From contig SAQE01000025.1 of NCBI GenBank assembly GCA_004020545.1, positions 16,006 to 80,005 on the forward strand: 64,000 bases of DNA, given 5' to 3'. The stretch is from Mesorhizobium sp. Lineage in GTDB: Bacteria; Pseudomonadota; Alphaproteobacteria; Rhizobiales; Rhizobiaceae. Below, piece after piece: positions 37,815 through 47,490 of the stretch. The stretch's first letter is position 1, and every line of letters begins with the position of its first letter. A program made the translations under genes and the position numbers. Under the pieces are notes generated by a model. The model searched no databases. It was not told the origin of the DNA and saw nothing but the letters and a program-made list of their open reading frames with translations.

Positions 37815-38531
37815 TCAGCGCTTGTGGCTGGCAAGCTCGCCGAGAAGCTTGGTCATCTCGTCATCGAGCGAAGGCTTGGCTGCCGGCTTGGCAGTGGCCG
37901 GCTTGGGGTGCGACTCGTCCAGCGATGCCTCGAGTTCGTGCATCAGCGTGTCGTCGATCGAATCGTTTGAGGGCGGCGGCGGGGCATGCCGGACGCTGCC
38001 GTTGCCCGTTCCATAGGCGGGGAGCGGCATGACTTTTGCGGTGGCCGGCTGACTCGGCGCCACCGGCCTGGGCGCGGGGCTCGCCGTGCGCGGGCGCTCG
38101 GTCGCCGGAGACGGCGCCGGTGCGGGCGGTTGTCGCGCGGGCGCGGGCTGCGGAGCGCGAGGGCGAGGGGCGGCAGCCTGTTGCTGGCCGCTGTCGCCGG
38201 TCAGCGCCGGACGGCGAGGTGCCGCCAGCCTTATGTCGCGCTCGACCACGACATCCGTCGGACCGCCGATCAGGATCAGGTGCTCGATATCGTCGCGCCG
38301 CACCAGAACAAGCCTGCGATGGCTGTCGACGGCGGTGGCGTCCATGACGGCGAGCCGCGTCTTGCGGTTCCTGCCGCCGGCAACGAAGGTGCCGAATGTC
38401 AGGTTGCGGACGACCTTGATGACGAGAAGGACGACGACCAGCAGGACAAGGGCTGCGAACGTCCACAGGATTGCGGCGACATAACCCGGACCCGCCACGC
38501 TATCCAGCCACTGCAGCATCGGTGCACCCAA
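37815..38531 (-). CDS. FliO-like membrane protein
   Basis: The product is about 234-238 residues; the start is a TTG at 38531 or an ATG at 38519, and the ribosome site (AGGAAGG) does not settle it. It has one N-terminal membrane helix (AAILWTFAALVLLVVVLLVI). The FliO-type segment KTRLAVMDATAVDSHRRLVLVRRDDIEHLILIGG follows, then about 130 Pro/Ala-rich residues. FliO assists flagellar export-gate assembly. Here it sits away from any flagellar cluster, beside cckA, so a flagellar role is not proven. Related proteins are often labelled 'flagellar biosynthetic protein FliO' or hypothetical. Confidence 0.72.
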   Translation of the reverse strand: MGAPMLQWLDSVAGPGYVAAILWTFAALVLLVVVLLVIKVVRNLTFGTFVAGGRNRKTRLAVMDATAVDSHRRLVLVRRDDIEHLILIGGPTDVVVERDIRLAAPRRPALTGDSGQQQAAAPRPRAPQPAPARQPPAPAPSPATERPRTASPAPRPVAPSQPATAKVMPLPAYGTGNGSVRHAPPPPSNDSIDDTLMHELEASLDESHPKPATAKPAAKPSLDDEMTKLLGELASHKR

Positions 38532-38740
38532 TCGCCTTCCTGAGGTGACGCGACACTAGACCGTTGGGACTAGCGACCGCAAGTTCGCATCACTCATCGT
38601 GAACAGTTTGAAACATGAATCGGTTGCCCGGCGTCATTTTTATCCGACATTTGCCGCCAAGGCCTTTTCCGCTACAGGAGAATGTGATTCAACCGGCCCG
38701 TTCGCGGGTGTCGGGCACCGGAATCACGAACAGGGGGCAC

Positions 38741-41320
38741 ATGGCCAAGGAAACGCGCGGCGATTTCTATCCGGTACCGATCGTCGACCAGAACACGCGT
38801 CCGGGCGCCGTCGCCAGGCTCATCGTCTTCATCGTCGTTCTGACCGGCGCCGCGATCGTGTTCGGACTATTCCGCGAGCGTCTGGGCGATCCGTTCCTGC
38901 TCGGCATGCTGGGCGTGCTCGCGATGATCGGCGTCGGCTTTCTGTTCGCCACCGCGATCGGCTTCGTGCAGATCGCGCCGCGCTCGACCAGCGACGAACT
39001 GTCGAAAGCCTTCGTCGATTCAATGTCGCAAGGTCTGCTGGTCACCGACACCAAGGGTCGGGTCGTCTATGCCAACCGGGCCTATGCCGACATGACAGGC
39101 GCCGCATCGGCAACCGATTTGAAGACGGTCGAGGGGCTGCTGTCCGACGTTCCCGAGGCCTCGATGACCATCTACCGGCTGGCCTCCGGACTGCGCGACG
39201 GCCAGGCAGGGGACGGTGAGTTCCGGCTGGCGCAGTCGATCAAGCCTGGCGCCGAGCCCGGCGCGCGCTGGTACCGCGCCCGCGCCCGCGCCTTCAGCGT
39301 GCCGGGCCAGCGGCTGCCGATGCTCGCCTGGCAGATCGCCGACATCTCGCAGGAGCGGGCAGAACAGGAGCGGTTCTTCCTCGATCTGCAAAAGGCGATA
39401 GACCACCTCGACCACGCGCCGGCCGGCTTCTTCTCCGCCGACCAGGAAGGTCGCGTCACCTATATCAACGCGACGCTCGCCGAATGGCTGGGCATCGACC
39501 TTGCCAGCTTCACCCCAGGCGCTGTGACGCTGCCGGAAATCGTCGCCGGCGACGGCATGGCGCTCGTCCGCTCGGTCAAGGCGGATCCCGGCACCACGCG
39601 CAATGCCGTCATCGACCTTGATCTCACGACAATGAGCGGCCAGGCGCTGCCGGTCCGCTTCATGCACCGCGTTTCGGCAAGCCGCGAGGGGGTGAACGGG
39701 CCGACCCGGACCATCGTGCTCAACCGCACTCAGGGCGAAGACGCTTCCGCCGACCTCCGTGCCTCGGAGGTCCGTTTCACCCGTTTCTTCAACTCGACGC
39801 CGATGGCGATCGCCGGCGTCGATGCCAGTGGGCGCATCCTGCGCACCAACGCGCCGTTCCTGTCGCTGTTTTCGTCCGTCGTCGACCGTGATGCCGTCGA
39901 CCGGCGCGTGCGCTTCGAGAGCGTCGTGCATGAGCGCGACCGGCCGGCCTTTGCCGCCGCCTTCGAGAAGGCGCGGCAGCGCCAGGCCAACATCGAGCCG
40001 ATCGACTCGCTGCTGCCTGGCAATGACGAGCGCCACATCCGCTTCTACGTCAACGCTGTGGCCGACAGCGCCGGCGCCGAGGGGGCGGAGGAGTCGGCCA
40101 TCGTCTACGCGGTCGAGACCACCGAACAGAAGGCGCTCGAGGGCCAGATGGCGCAGAGCCAGAAGATGCAGGCGGTCGGCCAGCTTGCCGGCGGCATCGC
40201 GCACGACTTCAACAACGTGCTCACCGCCATCATCATGGCTTCGGACCTTCTGCTCACCAATCACCGTCCGTCGGATCCGTCCTTCCCCGACATCATGAAC
40301 ATCAAGCAGAACGCCAACCGCGCGGCGTCTCTGGTGAGGCAATTGCTCGCCTTCTCGCGCAAGCAGACGCTGCGGCCGGAAGTGCTCAATCTGACCGATG
40401 TCCTGGCCGACCTCAGAATGCTGCTTGCCCGCCTCGTCGGCAACGACATCCGCCTGAAGATCGACCACGGTCGCGATCTGTGGCCGGTCAAGGTCGACAT
40501 CGGCCAGTTCGAGCAGGTGGTGGTCAATCTCGCCGTCAATGCGCGCGACGCGATGCCCGCCGGCGGGGACCTTACGGTGCGCACCCGCAACGTCACGACC
40601 GATGAATGCAAATCCTTCCCCTACCGGGAGCTTGTGCCGGCCGACTATGTGCTCGTCGAGGTCGAGGACACCGGCAGCGGCATCGCGCCGGATGTGCTGA
40701 AGAAGATCTTCGAGCCGTTCTTCACCACCAAGGAGGTCGGCAAGGGGACGGGCCTCGGCCTGTCGATGGTCTACGGCATCATCAAGCAGACCGGCGGCTT
40801 CATCTATTGCGACTCCGAGGTCGGCAAGGGGACGGTGTTCCGCATCTTCCTGCCGCGCCACCTCGCCGAGGTGAAGAAGGCGAGTGAGCCTGTCGAGGCG
40901 GCGGTTGCCGCGGCGCCGGCCAGGCCGGCCGATACGGTGAAGGACCTCTCAGGTTCTGCGACCGTGCTTCTGGTCGAGGACGAGGATGCCGTTCGCATGG
41001 GCGGCGTCAGGGCGCTGACCTCGCGCGGCTATACCGTCCACGAGGCCTCCTCCGGCGTCGAGGCGCTGGAGGTCTTCGAGGGCCTCGGCGGCAAGGTCGA
41101 CATCGTCGTGTCCGATGTGGTGATGCCGGAAATGGACGGACCGACGCTGCTCGGCGAATTGCGCAAGCGGCAACCTGACATCAAGTTCGTCTTCGTTTCC
41201 GGATATGCCGAAGACGCTTTCGCCAGGAACCTGCCGGCCGACGCGCATTTCGGGTTCCTGCCCAAACCTTTCTCGCTCAAGCAACTGGCCACCATCGTCA
41301 AGGACGTGCTGGAATCCTAA
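38741..41320 (+). CDS. cckA: Cell-cycle hybrid histidine kinase CckA
   Basis: The 859-residue kinase has two membrane helices (about 24-44 and 51-75) and tandem PAS-like domains (about 95-470). The HisKA segment [15 protein letters not shown] has its phospho-His at residue 488. A HATPase domain ([25 protein letters not shown]) and a C-terminal receiver with phospho-Asp at residue 792 ([12 protein letters not shown]) follow. CckA phosphorylates the phosphotransferase ChpT, which feeds CtrA and CpdR to control replication and division. The ATG at 38741 has an AGGGGG ribosome site; an upstream ATG at 38615 is less likely. Confidence 0.93.
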   Translation: MAKETRGDFYPVPIVDQNTRPGAVARLIVFIVVLTGAAIVFGLFRERLGDPFLLGMLGVLAMIGVGFLFATAIGFVQIAPRSTSDELSKAFVDSMSQGLLVTDTKGRVVYANRAYADMTGAASATDLKTVEGLLSDVPEASMTIYRLASGLRDGQAGDGEFRLAQSIKPGAEPGARWYRARARAFSVPGQRLPMLAWQIADISQERAEQERFFLDLQKAIDHLDHAPAGFFSADQEGRVTYINATLAEWLGIDLASFTPGAVTLPEIVAGDGMALVRSVKADPGTTRNAVIDLDLTTMSGQALPVRFMHRVSASREGVNGPTRTIVLNRTQGEDASADLRASEVRFTRFFNSTPMAIAGVDASGRILRTNAPFLSLFSSVVDRDAVDRRVRFESVVHERDRPAFAAAFEKARQRQANIEPIDSLLPGNDERHIRFYVNAVADSAGAEGAEESAIVYAVETTEQKALEGQMAQSQKMQAVGQLAGGIAHDFNNVLTAIIMASDLLLTNHRPSDPSFPDIMNIKQNANRAASLVRQLLAFSRKQTLRPEVLNLTDVLADLRMLLARLVGNDIRLKIDHGRDLWPVKVDIGQFEQVVVNLAVNARDAMPAGGDLTVRTRNVTTDECKSFPYRELVPADYVLVEVEDTGSGIAPDVLKKIFEPFFTTKEVGKGTGLGLSMVYGIIKQTGGFIYCDSEVGKGTVFRIFLPRHLAEVKKASEPVEAAVAAAPARPADTVKDLSGSATVLLVEDEDAVRMGGVRALTSRGYTVHEASSGVEALEVFEGLGGKVDIVVSDVVMPEMDGPTLLGELRKRQPDIKFVFVSGYAEDAFARNLPADAHFGFLPKPFSLKQLATIVKDVLES

Positions 41321-41395
41321 AACAGCTACCGCTTGCACATTGCTGCGACCCTGCCATGATGAAGGCGGGGTAGTTTTGCATGACAGGGAGGTAGC

Positions 41396-42103
41396 GTGAC
41401 GCCGCACATCGAGGCGGGCAGGGGGGATTACGCCGCAACGGTGCTGTTGCCGGGCGACCCGGAGCGCGCCCAATGGATGGCCGAAACCTTTCTCGAGGCG
41501 CCGCGCTGCGTCAATCGCCGCCGGGGCGCCCTAGGCTTCACCGGACGGTTTCGCGGCCAGCCGGTCAGCATCCAGGCGACCGGCATCGGCGTTTCGTCCT
41601 TCCTGATCTATGCCTATGAGCTGCTCGACTATCATGGCGTGAAGACGCTGATCCGCACCGGCACATGCGGTGCCCTGACCGAGGAAGTGCCGCTGCGCGG
41701 CATCGTCGTTTCCAGCTCCGTCCGCGCCGAGGGTGCAATCAGCGGACAAGTCTTCGGGCTGTACCAACCGGCCGGCCCGGATCAGGCGCTGCATGCGCTG
41801 GCGCTGCGGCGGGCCGCCGATCTCGGCATCGCCTGCAGCGCGGGGCTGACGGTCTGCAGCGACGTGTTCTACCACCCCGACGGCCGCGCGCGGTTTGACG
41901 GGTTCAGGGCACTCGGCGCGCTGGCAGTCGACATGGAAACCAGCGCGCTCTACCGCATCTCGGCGCAGTTCGGCGCGCGCGCCCTGTCGCTATTGACCGT
42001 GGTCGACCACGTCGCGACCGGCGAACAGACCGACTATTCCGAACGCCAGGCGCTGTTCACCGACATGACGCGGCTGGCGCTCGAAGTGGCCGCGAGCAGC
42101 TAG
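41396..42103 (+). CDS. deoD: Purine-nucleoside phosphorylase, DeoD type
   Basis: The 235-residue enzyme cleaves purine nucleosides with phosphate. It has the PNP/UDP family 1 features: LLPGDPERAQWMAE (phosphate loop), TGIGVSSFLIY, LIRTGTCGAL and AVDMETSALYRI (ribose-binding Met-Glu). The length matches hexameric DeoD. The start is a GTG after a GGGAGG ribosome site, 75 bp after cckA. Confidence 0.92.
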   Translation: MTPHIEAGRGDYAATVLLPGDPERAQWMAETFLEAPRCVNRRRGALGFTGRFRGQPVSIQATGIGVSSFLIYAYELLDYHGVKTLIRTGTCGALTEEVPLRGIVVSSSVRAEGAISGQVFGLYQPAGPDQALHALALRRAADLGIACSAGLTVCSDVFYHPDGRARFDGFRALGALAVDMETSALYRISAQFGARALSLLTVVDHVATGEQTDYSERQALFTDMTRLALEVAASS

Positions 42104-42405
42104 GCGGCCACCTGTTTCAGCGCTGCCTGCTCCTGCGCCGCCGGCCGGTGGCCGCGCAGATAGAGTGCGCAGGTCGTGCGCAGCATTGAAGCGAAGTTCG
42201 GTATCTGGCCGTTGATCTCGATCGCCTCGTCATAGAGGGTCAAGATGAATTTGGGCGTCGTCAGCCCCTGGCTTTCGGCGATCTCGTCGAGCAGCGCCCA
42301 GAACGTCGCCTCGAGCTGGATGCTCGTCGAATGCCCGTCTATGCGGATCGACCGGTTGATCTGCCGGTAGCCTTCCGGATCCTGTCCGGCAAAGACTCTG
42401 CACAT
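42100..42405 (-). CDS. Ribbon-helix-helix domain protein
   Basis: The 101-residue protein contains the rhizobial RHH_4-type domain: NRSIRIDGHSTSIQLEATFW (N-terminal strand) followed by two helices (LLDEIAESQGLTTPKFILTLYDEAI). Some databases mislabel this family as arylsulfate sulfotransferase. It is a likely DNA-binding repressor of unknown target. The ATG at 42405 follows GGGAGG; the frame is open to 42507. The stop overlaps the deoD stop by 4 bp in convergent orientation. Confidence 0.85.
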   Translation of the reverse strand: MCRVFAGQDPEGYRQINRSIRIDGHSTSIQLEATFWALLDEIAESQGLTTPKFILTLYDEAIEINGQIPNFASMLRTTCALYLRGHRPAAQEQAALKQVAA

Positions 42406-42748
42406 CGTTACCTCCCATTCTTGTTGGTCTTGGGCACCCGATTGAGCTGTTTTGGCGCCTTTTGAACACTGCCTGCGTTTGTCATCTTCGGCCCGACCGC
42501 CCGCCACGGCAATCAGACTTTCGTCCTTAAAGCGCGTCGCGACGAAGCGAATTCAGGCGACGCGTTTTAGGTCTTTGCTTCGATGCATGTCGTTCTCTCA
42601 AAACCGCTTCGCACTTTTGGGCGACAAGCATCAAAACCGGCGCGACACTAGCCGTTTTCCAGGCGCATGCGTGGTAATCGGCTGCCACCACCTTTTTTCG
42701 CCGGCGCGCATAATCGGCTTCTAAAACACGAAAGCTGCGGAGTCAGAT
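42406..42748. other. Intergenic region holding a mosaic palindromic repeat
   Basis: The 343-bp gap between the RHH gene and the glyoxalase-like gene contains the 42527-42632 repeat. No further gene was recognised. Confidence 0.6.
42527..42632. repeat. Mesorhizobium-type two-hairpin intergenic repeat
   Basis: Two adjacent imperfect palindromes are visible. One runs from AAAGCGCGTCGC to GCGACGCGTTTT and one from GATGCATGTCG to CGACAAGCATC. The sequence type is one I associate with dispersed Mesorhizobium intergenic repeats. It differs from the AGAGCAATTCC family elsewhere in the window. Confidence 0.75.
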
Positions 42749-43144
42749 TTGGCGAAGGCGATCCACACCATGATACGGGTTCTCGACGAGGTCCGGTCCG
42801 TCGATTTCTACAACAAGGCCTTCGGCCTCGACGTCGCGCAGCGGCTCGATTTCGAGACCTTCACGCTGATCTATCTCAGCAATGCCGACTCTCCATTCGA
42901 GGTCGAGTTGACCGTGAACAAGGGGCGCACCGAGCCCTACGCGCTGGGCGACGGCTACGGCCATCTCGCGCTCTCCGTCATCGACCTCGACAGCGAGCAC
43001 GATCGGCTCGGCGCGCTCGGACTCAATCCGAAGAAGATCGTGGAATTCAACCGCGACGGAGCGCTCATCGCCCGCTTCTTCTTTATCGAGGACCCCGACG
43101 GCTACAAGATCGAGGTCCTGCAGCGGGGAGGGCGCTTCCAATAG
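42749..43144 (+). CDS. VOC-family protein, glyoxalase I-like
   Basis: The 131-residue protein has the two-module vicinal oxygen chelate fold. Metal-ligand candidates are His in AIHTMIRVLDEVRS, Glu in FEVELTVNKG, His in GYGHLALSV and Glu in GYKIEVLQRG, the same H/E/H/E set as bacterial glyoxalase I. It may convert the methylglyoxal-glutathione adduct to lactoylglutathione. The start is a TTG at 42749 (family-typical MAKAIHTMIRV). Confidence 0.85.
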   Translation: MAKAIHTMIRVLDEVRSVDFYNKAFGLDVAQRLDFETFTLIYLSNADSPFEVELTVNKGRTEPYALGDGYGHLALSVIDLDSEHDRLGALGLNPKKIVEFNRDGALIARFFFIEDPDGYKIEVLQRGGRFQ

Positions 43145-43223
43145 GGACATTCGGCCGCGCGGATCGGCGCGGCGCCAGCAACGGCATCCGGGGAGGATGC
43201 CAACAGCAAGCAGGGAGGAAATT

Positions 43224-43754
43224 ATGGTCACGATCTATGAGAGGAAGCTTGGCCTTTCTCGGCGCGAGCTTCTCAAACGCGGCGGCGCAGGTGCGCTGCT
43301 CATTATTTCGGGCACCGCCATCATCAGCCCCGAACAGGCCTGGGGCCTGGAAACCTCGGCGCTGAAGCCCGAGACGATGGCGACGCTGATCCAGGTGGCG
43401 CGCGACATCTATCCGCACGACCAGGTGCCGGACAAATATTACGCCATCGCCGTCAAGGGCCATGACGAGACGGCCGCCAAGGATCCGGCCCACAAGGAGC
43501 TGATCGAGAAGGGCATCGCCGATCTCGACAAGAAGGCCGGCAAGGGTGGCTATCGCGGACTTGGCTGGGAAGAACAACGGGTCGCGCTGCTGAAGGAGAT
43601 CGAGAAGACGCCGTTCTTCCAGGCGGTGCGCGGCGGTCTCGTCGTCAGCCTCTACAATCAGAAGGAGGTGTGGCCGATCTTCGGCTACGAGGGCGAGTCC
43701 TATTCCAAGGGCGGCTACATCGCGCGCGGCTTCAACGACATCGAGTGGCTCTGA
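43224..43754 (+). CDS. Tat-signal gluconate 2-dehydrogenase subunit 3-like protein
   Basis: The 176-residue protein begins with a twin-arginine signal (SRRELLKRGGAGALLI), cleaved near residue 40. The mature domain, with MATLIQVARDIYPHDQVPD, matches the small third subunit of membrane-bound gluconate/sugar dehydrogenases. Such subunits guide folded flavoprotein partners through Tat. A GMC dehydrogenase gene without its own signal starts 65 bp downstream, so the pair probably forms a periplasmic dehydrogenase. A cytochrome c subunit is not found nearby. Confidence 0.87.
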   Translation: MVTIYERKLGLSRRELLKRGGAGALLIISGTAIISPEQAWGLETSALKPETMATLIQVARDIYPHDQVPDKYYAIAVKGHDETAAKDPAHKELIEKGIADLDKKAGKGGYRGLGWEEQRVALLKEIEKTPFFQAVRGGLVVSLYNQKEVWPIFGYEGESYSKGGYIARGFNDIEWL

Positions 43755-43819
43755 GCCGCTCTGTCCCGAACTGCTTTGACCGATTGAACCGCTTTTGACC
43801 GATTTCATGGGAGGAAACC

Positions 43820-45391
43820 ATGGCAGCACAATTTGATCTCAAGAACGACGGCGTGGTCGTCATCATTGGCTCGGGCGCCGGCGGCGGCACGCTCGGCAAC
43901 GAGCTCGCCCAGAAAGGCATAGACGTCGTCATCCTCGAGGCCGGCGCCAGGCACGAGTACGAGGACTTCATCAACGACGAGTGGGATTCCTTTACCCAGC
44001 TCGCCTGGAAGGACAAGCGCACTACCTCGGGCGACTGGCGCGTGGCGAAGGATTTCCCGAACCTGCCGGCCTGGATCGTCAAGTCGGTCGGCGGCTCGAC
44101 CACGCACTGGGCGGGCGCGTCGCTGCGCTTCCAGGAGCATGAATTCAAGGCGCTTTCGACCTACGGCAAGGTGAAGGGCGCGAACCTTCTCGACTGGCCG
44201 GTGACACTCGCCGAAATGGAGCCCTATTACGCCAAGGCCGAAGCCAAGATGGGCGTGACGGGCACCAATGAGTGGCCGCGGCTGCCCGGAAACAATAACT
44301 TCAAGGTGCTGAAGGCCGGCGCCGACAAGCTTGGCTATAAGGAATGCCACACCGGCAACATGGCGATCAATTCGGTGCAGCGCGACGATCGTAACTCGTG
44401 CCAGCAGACGGGTTTCTGCTTCCAGGGCTGCAAATGGGGCGCCAAATGGTCGACGCTCTACACCGAGATCCCGAAAGGCGAGGCCACCGGCCATCTCGAG
44501 GTCCGGCCGAACTCCATGGCGATCAAGATCAATCATGACGCCAGCGGCAAGGTGACGGGCGTCGTCTATGCCGACAAGGACGGCAAGCTGCAGGAGCAGA
44601 AGGCGCGCATCGTCGCCGTCGCCGGCAATTCGATCGAGAGCCCGCGCCTGCTGCTCAACTCCGAATCGAGCAAGTTCCCGCATGGGCTGGCCAATTCATC
44701 GGGGCAGGTGGGCAAGAATTACATGCGCCACACGACAGGCTCTGTCTATGCCGTCTTCGAGAAGCCGGTGCACATGTATCGCGGCACCACCATGGCCGGC
44801 ATCATCCGCGACGAGGCGCGCCACGATCCTTCGCGCGGCTTCGTCGGCGGCTATGAGATGGAGACGCTGTCGCTCGGCCTGCCGTTCATGGCGGCCTTCC
44901 TCAACCCGGGCGGCTGGGGCCGCTCCTTCACCACCGCGCTCGATCACTACGACCGTATGGCGGGGCTGTGGATCGTCGGCGAGGACATGCCGCGCGAGGA
45001 GAACCGCATCACGCTGCACAAGGACGAAAAGGACGAGCACGGCATGCCGATCGCAGACGTCCATTTCGACGACCATGCCAACGACACGGCGATGCGTGAT
45101 CACGCCTACAAACAGGGCCAGGTACTATACGCCGCTGTCGGCGCTACGCGAACCTTCCCGACGCCGCCCTATCCTTCGACCCATAATCTCGGCACCAACC
45201 GGATGAGCGAGAAGGCGACCGACGGCGTCGTCAACAAGCATGGCCAGACGCACGACATCAAGAACCTGTTCGTGTCGGACGGCAGCCAGTTCACCACGGG
45301 CGGCGCGGAAAATCCGACGCTCACCATCGTCTCGTTGGCTATCCGACAGGCCGACTACATCGCCACCCAAATGTCGGCGAAAAGCATCTAG
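43820..45391 (+). CDS. GMC-family FAD-dependent dehydrogenase (large subunit)
   Basis: The 523-residue flavoprotein has the FAD-binding motif VVIIGSGAGGGTLGNELAQ. SVGGSTTHWAG lies at the flavin site, and the active-site region includes PSTHNLGTNRMS (candidate catalytic His) and GAENPTLTIVSLA. A cluster of cysteines (SCQQTGFCFQGCKWG) occurs near residue 200, as in gluconate/sorbitol-type dehydrogenases. It oxidises an alcohol or sugar, passing electrons to the respiratory chain. It lacks a signal peptide and likely rides with the upstream Tat subunit. A terminator follows. Confidence 0.9.
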   Translation: MAAQFDLKNDGVVVIIGSGAGGGTLGNELAQKGIDVVILEAGARHEYEDFINDEWDSFTQLAWKDKRTTSGDWRVAKDFPNLPAWIVKSVGGSTTHWAGASLRFQEHEFKALSTYGKVKGANLLDWPVTLAEMEPYYAKAEAKMGVTGTNEWPRLPGNNNFKVLKAGADKLGYKECHTGNMAINSVQRDDRNSCQQTGFCFQGCKWGAKWSTLYTEIPKGEATGHLEVRPNSMAIKINHDASGKVTGVVYADKDGKLQEQKARIVAVAGNSIESPRLLLNSESSKFPHGLANSSGQVGKNYMRHTTGSVYAVFEKPVHMYRGTTMAGIIRDEARHDPSRGFVGGYEMETLSLGLPFMAAFLNPGGWGRSFTTALDHYDRMAGLWIVGEDMPREENRITLHKDEKDEHGMPIADVHFDDHANDTAMRDHAYKQGQVLYAAVGATRTFPTPPYPSTHNLGTNRMSEKATDGVVNKHGQTHDIKNLFVSDGSQFTTGGAENPTLTIVSLAIRQADYIATQMSAKSI

Positions 45392-45409
45392 TCCTCCCGA
45401 CTGCCTGCT

Positions 45410-45446
45410 GGCGCGGGACCCAGATCGGGGTTCCGCGCCCTTTTTT
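45410..45446 (+). terminator. Intrinsic terminator after the GMC dehydrogenase gene
   Basis: GGCGCGGGACCC pairs imperfectly with GGGGTTCCGCGCC across a five-base loop, followed by a run of T. It separates the GMC operon from the convergent phoX gene. Confidence 0.85.
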
Positions 45447-45463
45447 GCAAATGCCCGACAACC

Positions 45464-47377
45464 TTAGGCGCCGACCGGCTGACTGTCCTTGCGGCGGATG
45501 GCGACAACCGACGGGCGCGGCGGCTGGCCGTCCTTGAAGTCGGGCCACAGCGTCTCGGCCTTGTCGAGCGTCTCGGCATCCTCGGACGGGTGTTGGACCG
45601 AGAGGAACAGCGTCGTGCCGTCTGGCGTGAAGCAGGGGCCGGTCGCCTCGGCGCCATGCGGGCAGGTGAAGAGCAGTTTCGGCAAGCCGCGCGCCGCGCC
45701 CTCGGTGTCGACGCCATAGACGCCGTCCGGAAGGTCGAAGTCGTTGGCGCCGTCGGTCGCCACCCACAGCCGGCCGGCCGGATCGAAGGTGATGTTGTCG
45801 GGGCAGACGAACCAGCCATTGTCCGACGTATCGGGGTGGAAGGTGGCGCCGACCTTGGCGTCCTTGGGGTTGCCGCAGAGCACGAAAAGGTCCCAGGCAT
45901 ATTTGTCGGCGGTGTGGTCGGCGTCGGGACCGCGATCGCCGGGCGGGATCAGCTCGACGATGTGGCCCCAGAGGTTTTCCGGCCGCGTGTTGGCCGGGTT
46001 CACCTTGGATTGGTCGCGCTTCTTGTTCTTGGTCATGACGGCATAGACGCGGCCGGTGACCGGATTGGTCTCGATGTCCTCCGGCCTGTCCATCGGCGTC
46101 GCACCGAGCGCGTCGGCGGCAAGGCGGGTCTTGAGCAGGACTTCGGCCTGGTCGGCAAAACCGTTCTCGGCGGTGAGCTTGCCCTGGCCGTGGACCAGCG
46201 GCAGCCAGGTCATCGTGCCGTCTGCATCGAAACGCGCCACCGACAGGACGCCGTCGTCCAGGAGATCGTTACCGGAAGCGGGGTTCGCCGGATCGTACGG
46301 CTTGGCGGAGACGAAGCGGTACATGTATTCAAAGTAGTCGTCGTCGCCCATGTAGACGACGATGCGGCCGTCCTTGTTGCGCACGACGGTCGAGGCCTCA
46401 TGCGACATGCGGCCGAGCGCGGTGCGCTTGACCGGCGTCGACTGCGGATCGTAGGGGTCGATCTCGACAACCCAGTCGAAGCGGTTGGGCTCGTTCGGCT
46501 CCTTGTCGATGTTGAAGCGGTCGTGGAAGCGACCGCGGCCGTAGATGTCGGAGCCGTCGAAGCCGTAGCGGTCGAGGATATCGGCGGTCGGCGCCTTCTT
46601 CGGGTCGCCGCCGAAGAGATCGGAAACGCCTTCCTCACAGGTCAGCACCGTGCCCCAGGGCGTGACGCCGCCGCTGCAATTGTAGCTGGTGCCGAGCACC
46701 TTGCTGCCTGTCGGGTCGGCCGAGGTCTGCATCAGCGCATGACCGGCAACAGGGCCGGAGACAGCCGTCTCGGTGTTGGCGGTGATGCGGCGATTGAGCG
46801 GGCTGTCCTCGACGATCGCCCACTTGCCGTCCTTCAGCATCACCTCGACGATCGAATGGCCCATGGCCGCGAGGCCGAGGTCGACCTGTTCCTTCGTCAT
46901 CGTTTTGCCGGCGTCGTCCTCGGTCATGCCGGGGAACATCACGTTGGGCGAGATGTACTCGTTGTTGACGCAGAGCAGGCCGTGGTCGGAATTCACCGAA
47001 CCCTTGGGCAGCGGCATGAAGGCGATGTAGTCGCAGTTGTAGCCGAAGCGCTTTTCCTGCTCCTCCGCCGCGACCTTGTTGCCGTCGAATTCGGGCAAGC
47101 CAGCGGCGAGCGGATCGCCCCAGCGCGCGACGATGGTCGTCTCATAGCCTTCGGCTGCGGCGTGATTCTTGTCATAAACCCGCTTCAGCTCCGGAAAACC
47201 GAGGGTTGAAAGGGCGGCAGCGGCGTGTGTTTCGCCGGCAAACAAGGAGCCGACGAAGCTGCCGCCGGCAATCAGCACGCCGGAGGCAAGGCCGCCTCTG
47301 AGGAGCTCGCGGCGCGAGACCCGCGCGGCGATGACGGCGCGCATGACAGGGGAGGGTGAGGACGGGGAGTTGGCCAT
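45464..47377 (-). CDS. phoX: PhoX-family phosphatase (DUF839), Tat-exported
   Basis: The 637-residue protein has a twin-arginine signal (VSRRELLRGGLASGVLIAGG). The PhoX/DUF839 body includes FGYNCDYIAFMPLP, LLCVNNEYISP, CSGGVTPWGTVLTCEEG, MSHEASTVVRNKDG and YMGDDDYFEYMYRF. PhoX enzymes are calcium/iron-dependent periplasmic alkaline phosphatases that release phosphate from organic esters. No clear PhoB box was recognised in the 113 bp upstream. Confidence 0.92.
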   Translation of the reverse strand: MANSPSSPSPVMRAVIAARVSRRELLRGGLASGVLIAGGSFVGSLFAGETHAAAALSTLGFPELKRVYDKNHAAAEGYETTIVARWGDPLAAGLPEFDGNKVAAEEQEKRFGYNCDYIAFMPLPKGSVNSDHGLLCVNNEYISPNVMFPGMTEDDAGKTMTKEQVDLGLAAMGHSIVEVMLKDGKWAIVEDSPLNRRITANTETAVSGPVAGHALMQTSADPTGSKVLGTSYNCSGGVTPWGTVLTCEEGVSDLFGGDPKKAPTADILDRYGFDGSDIYGRGRFHDRFNIDKEPNEPNRFDWVVEIDPYDPQSTPVKRTALGRMSHEASTVVRNKDGRIVVYMGDDDYFEYMYRFVSAKPYDPANPASGNDLLDDGVLSVARFDADGTMTWLPLVHGQGKLTAENGFADQAEVLLKTRLAADALGATPMDRPEDIETNPVTGRVYAVMTKNKKRDQSKVNPANTRPENLWGHIVELIPPGDRGPDADHTADKYAWDLFVLCGNPKDAKVGATFHPDTSDNGWFVCPDNITFDPAGRLWVATDGANDFDLPDGVYGVDTEGAARGLPKLLFTCPHGAEATGPCFTPDGTTLFLSVQHPSEDAETLDKAETLWPDFKDGQPPRPSVVAIRRKDSQPVGA

Positions 47378-47490
47378 CGTGTCTGCCTCTTATGGTGGAT
47401 GTTTGACACCGCGCTGCCTAAGCCGCTTCGGCAACATCCGGATGACATGAGAGGGCGTATTGCAATGGCAGGCGCGGGCGCTGCCGGCGG

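Noticed and set aside
47378-47490. PhoB box upstream of phoX
   Set aside because: Isolated TGTCA-like half sites are present but not in the expected tandem spacing.
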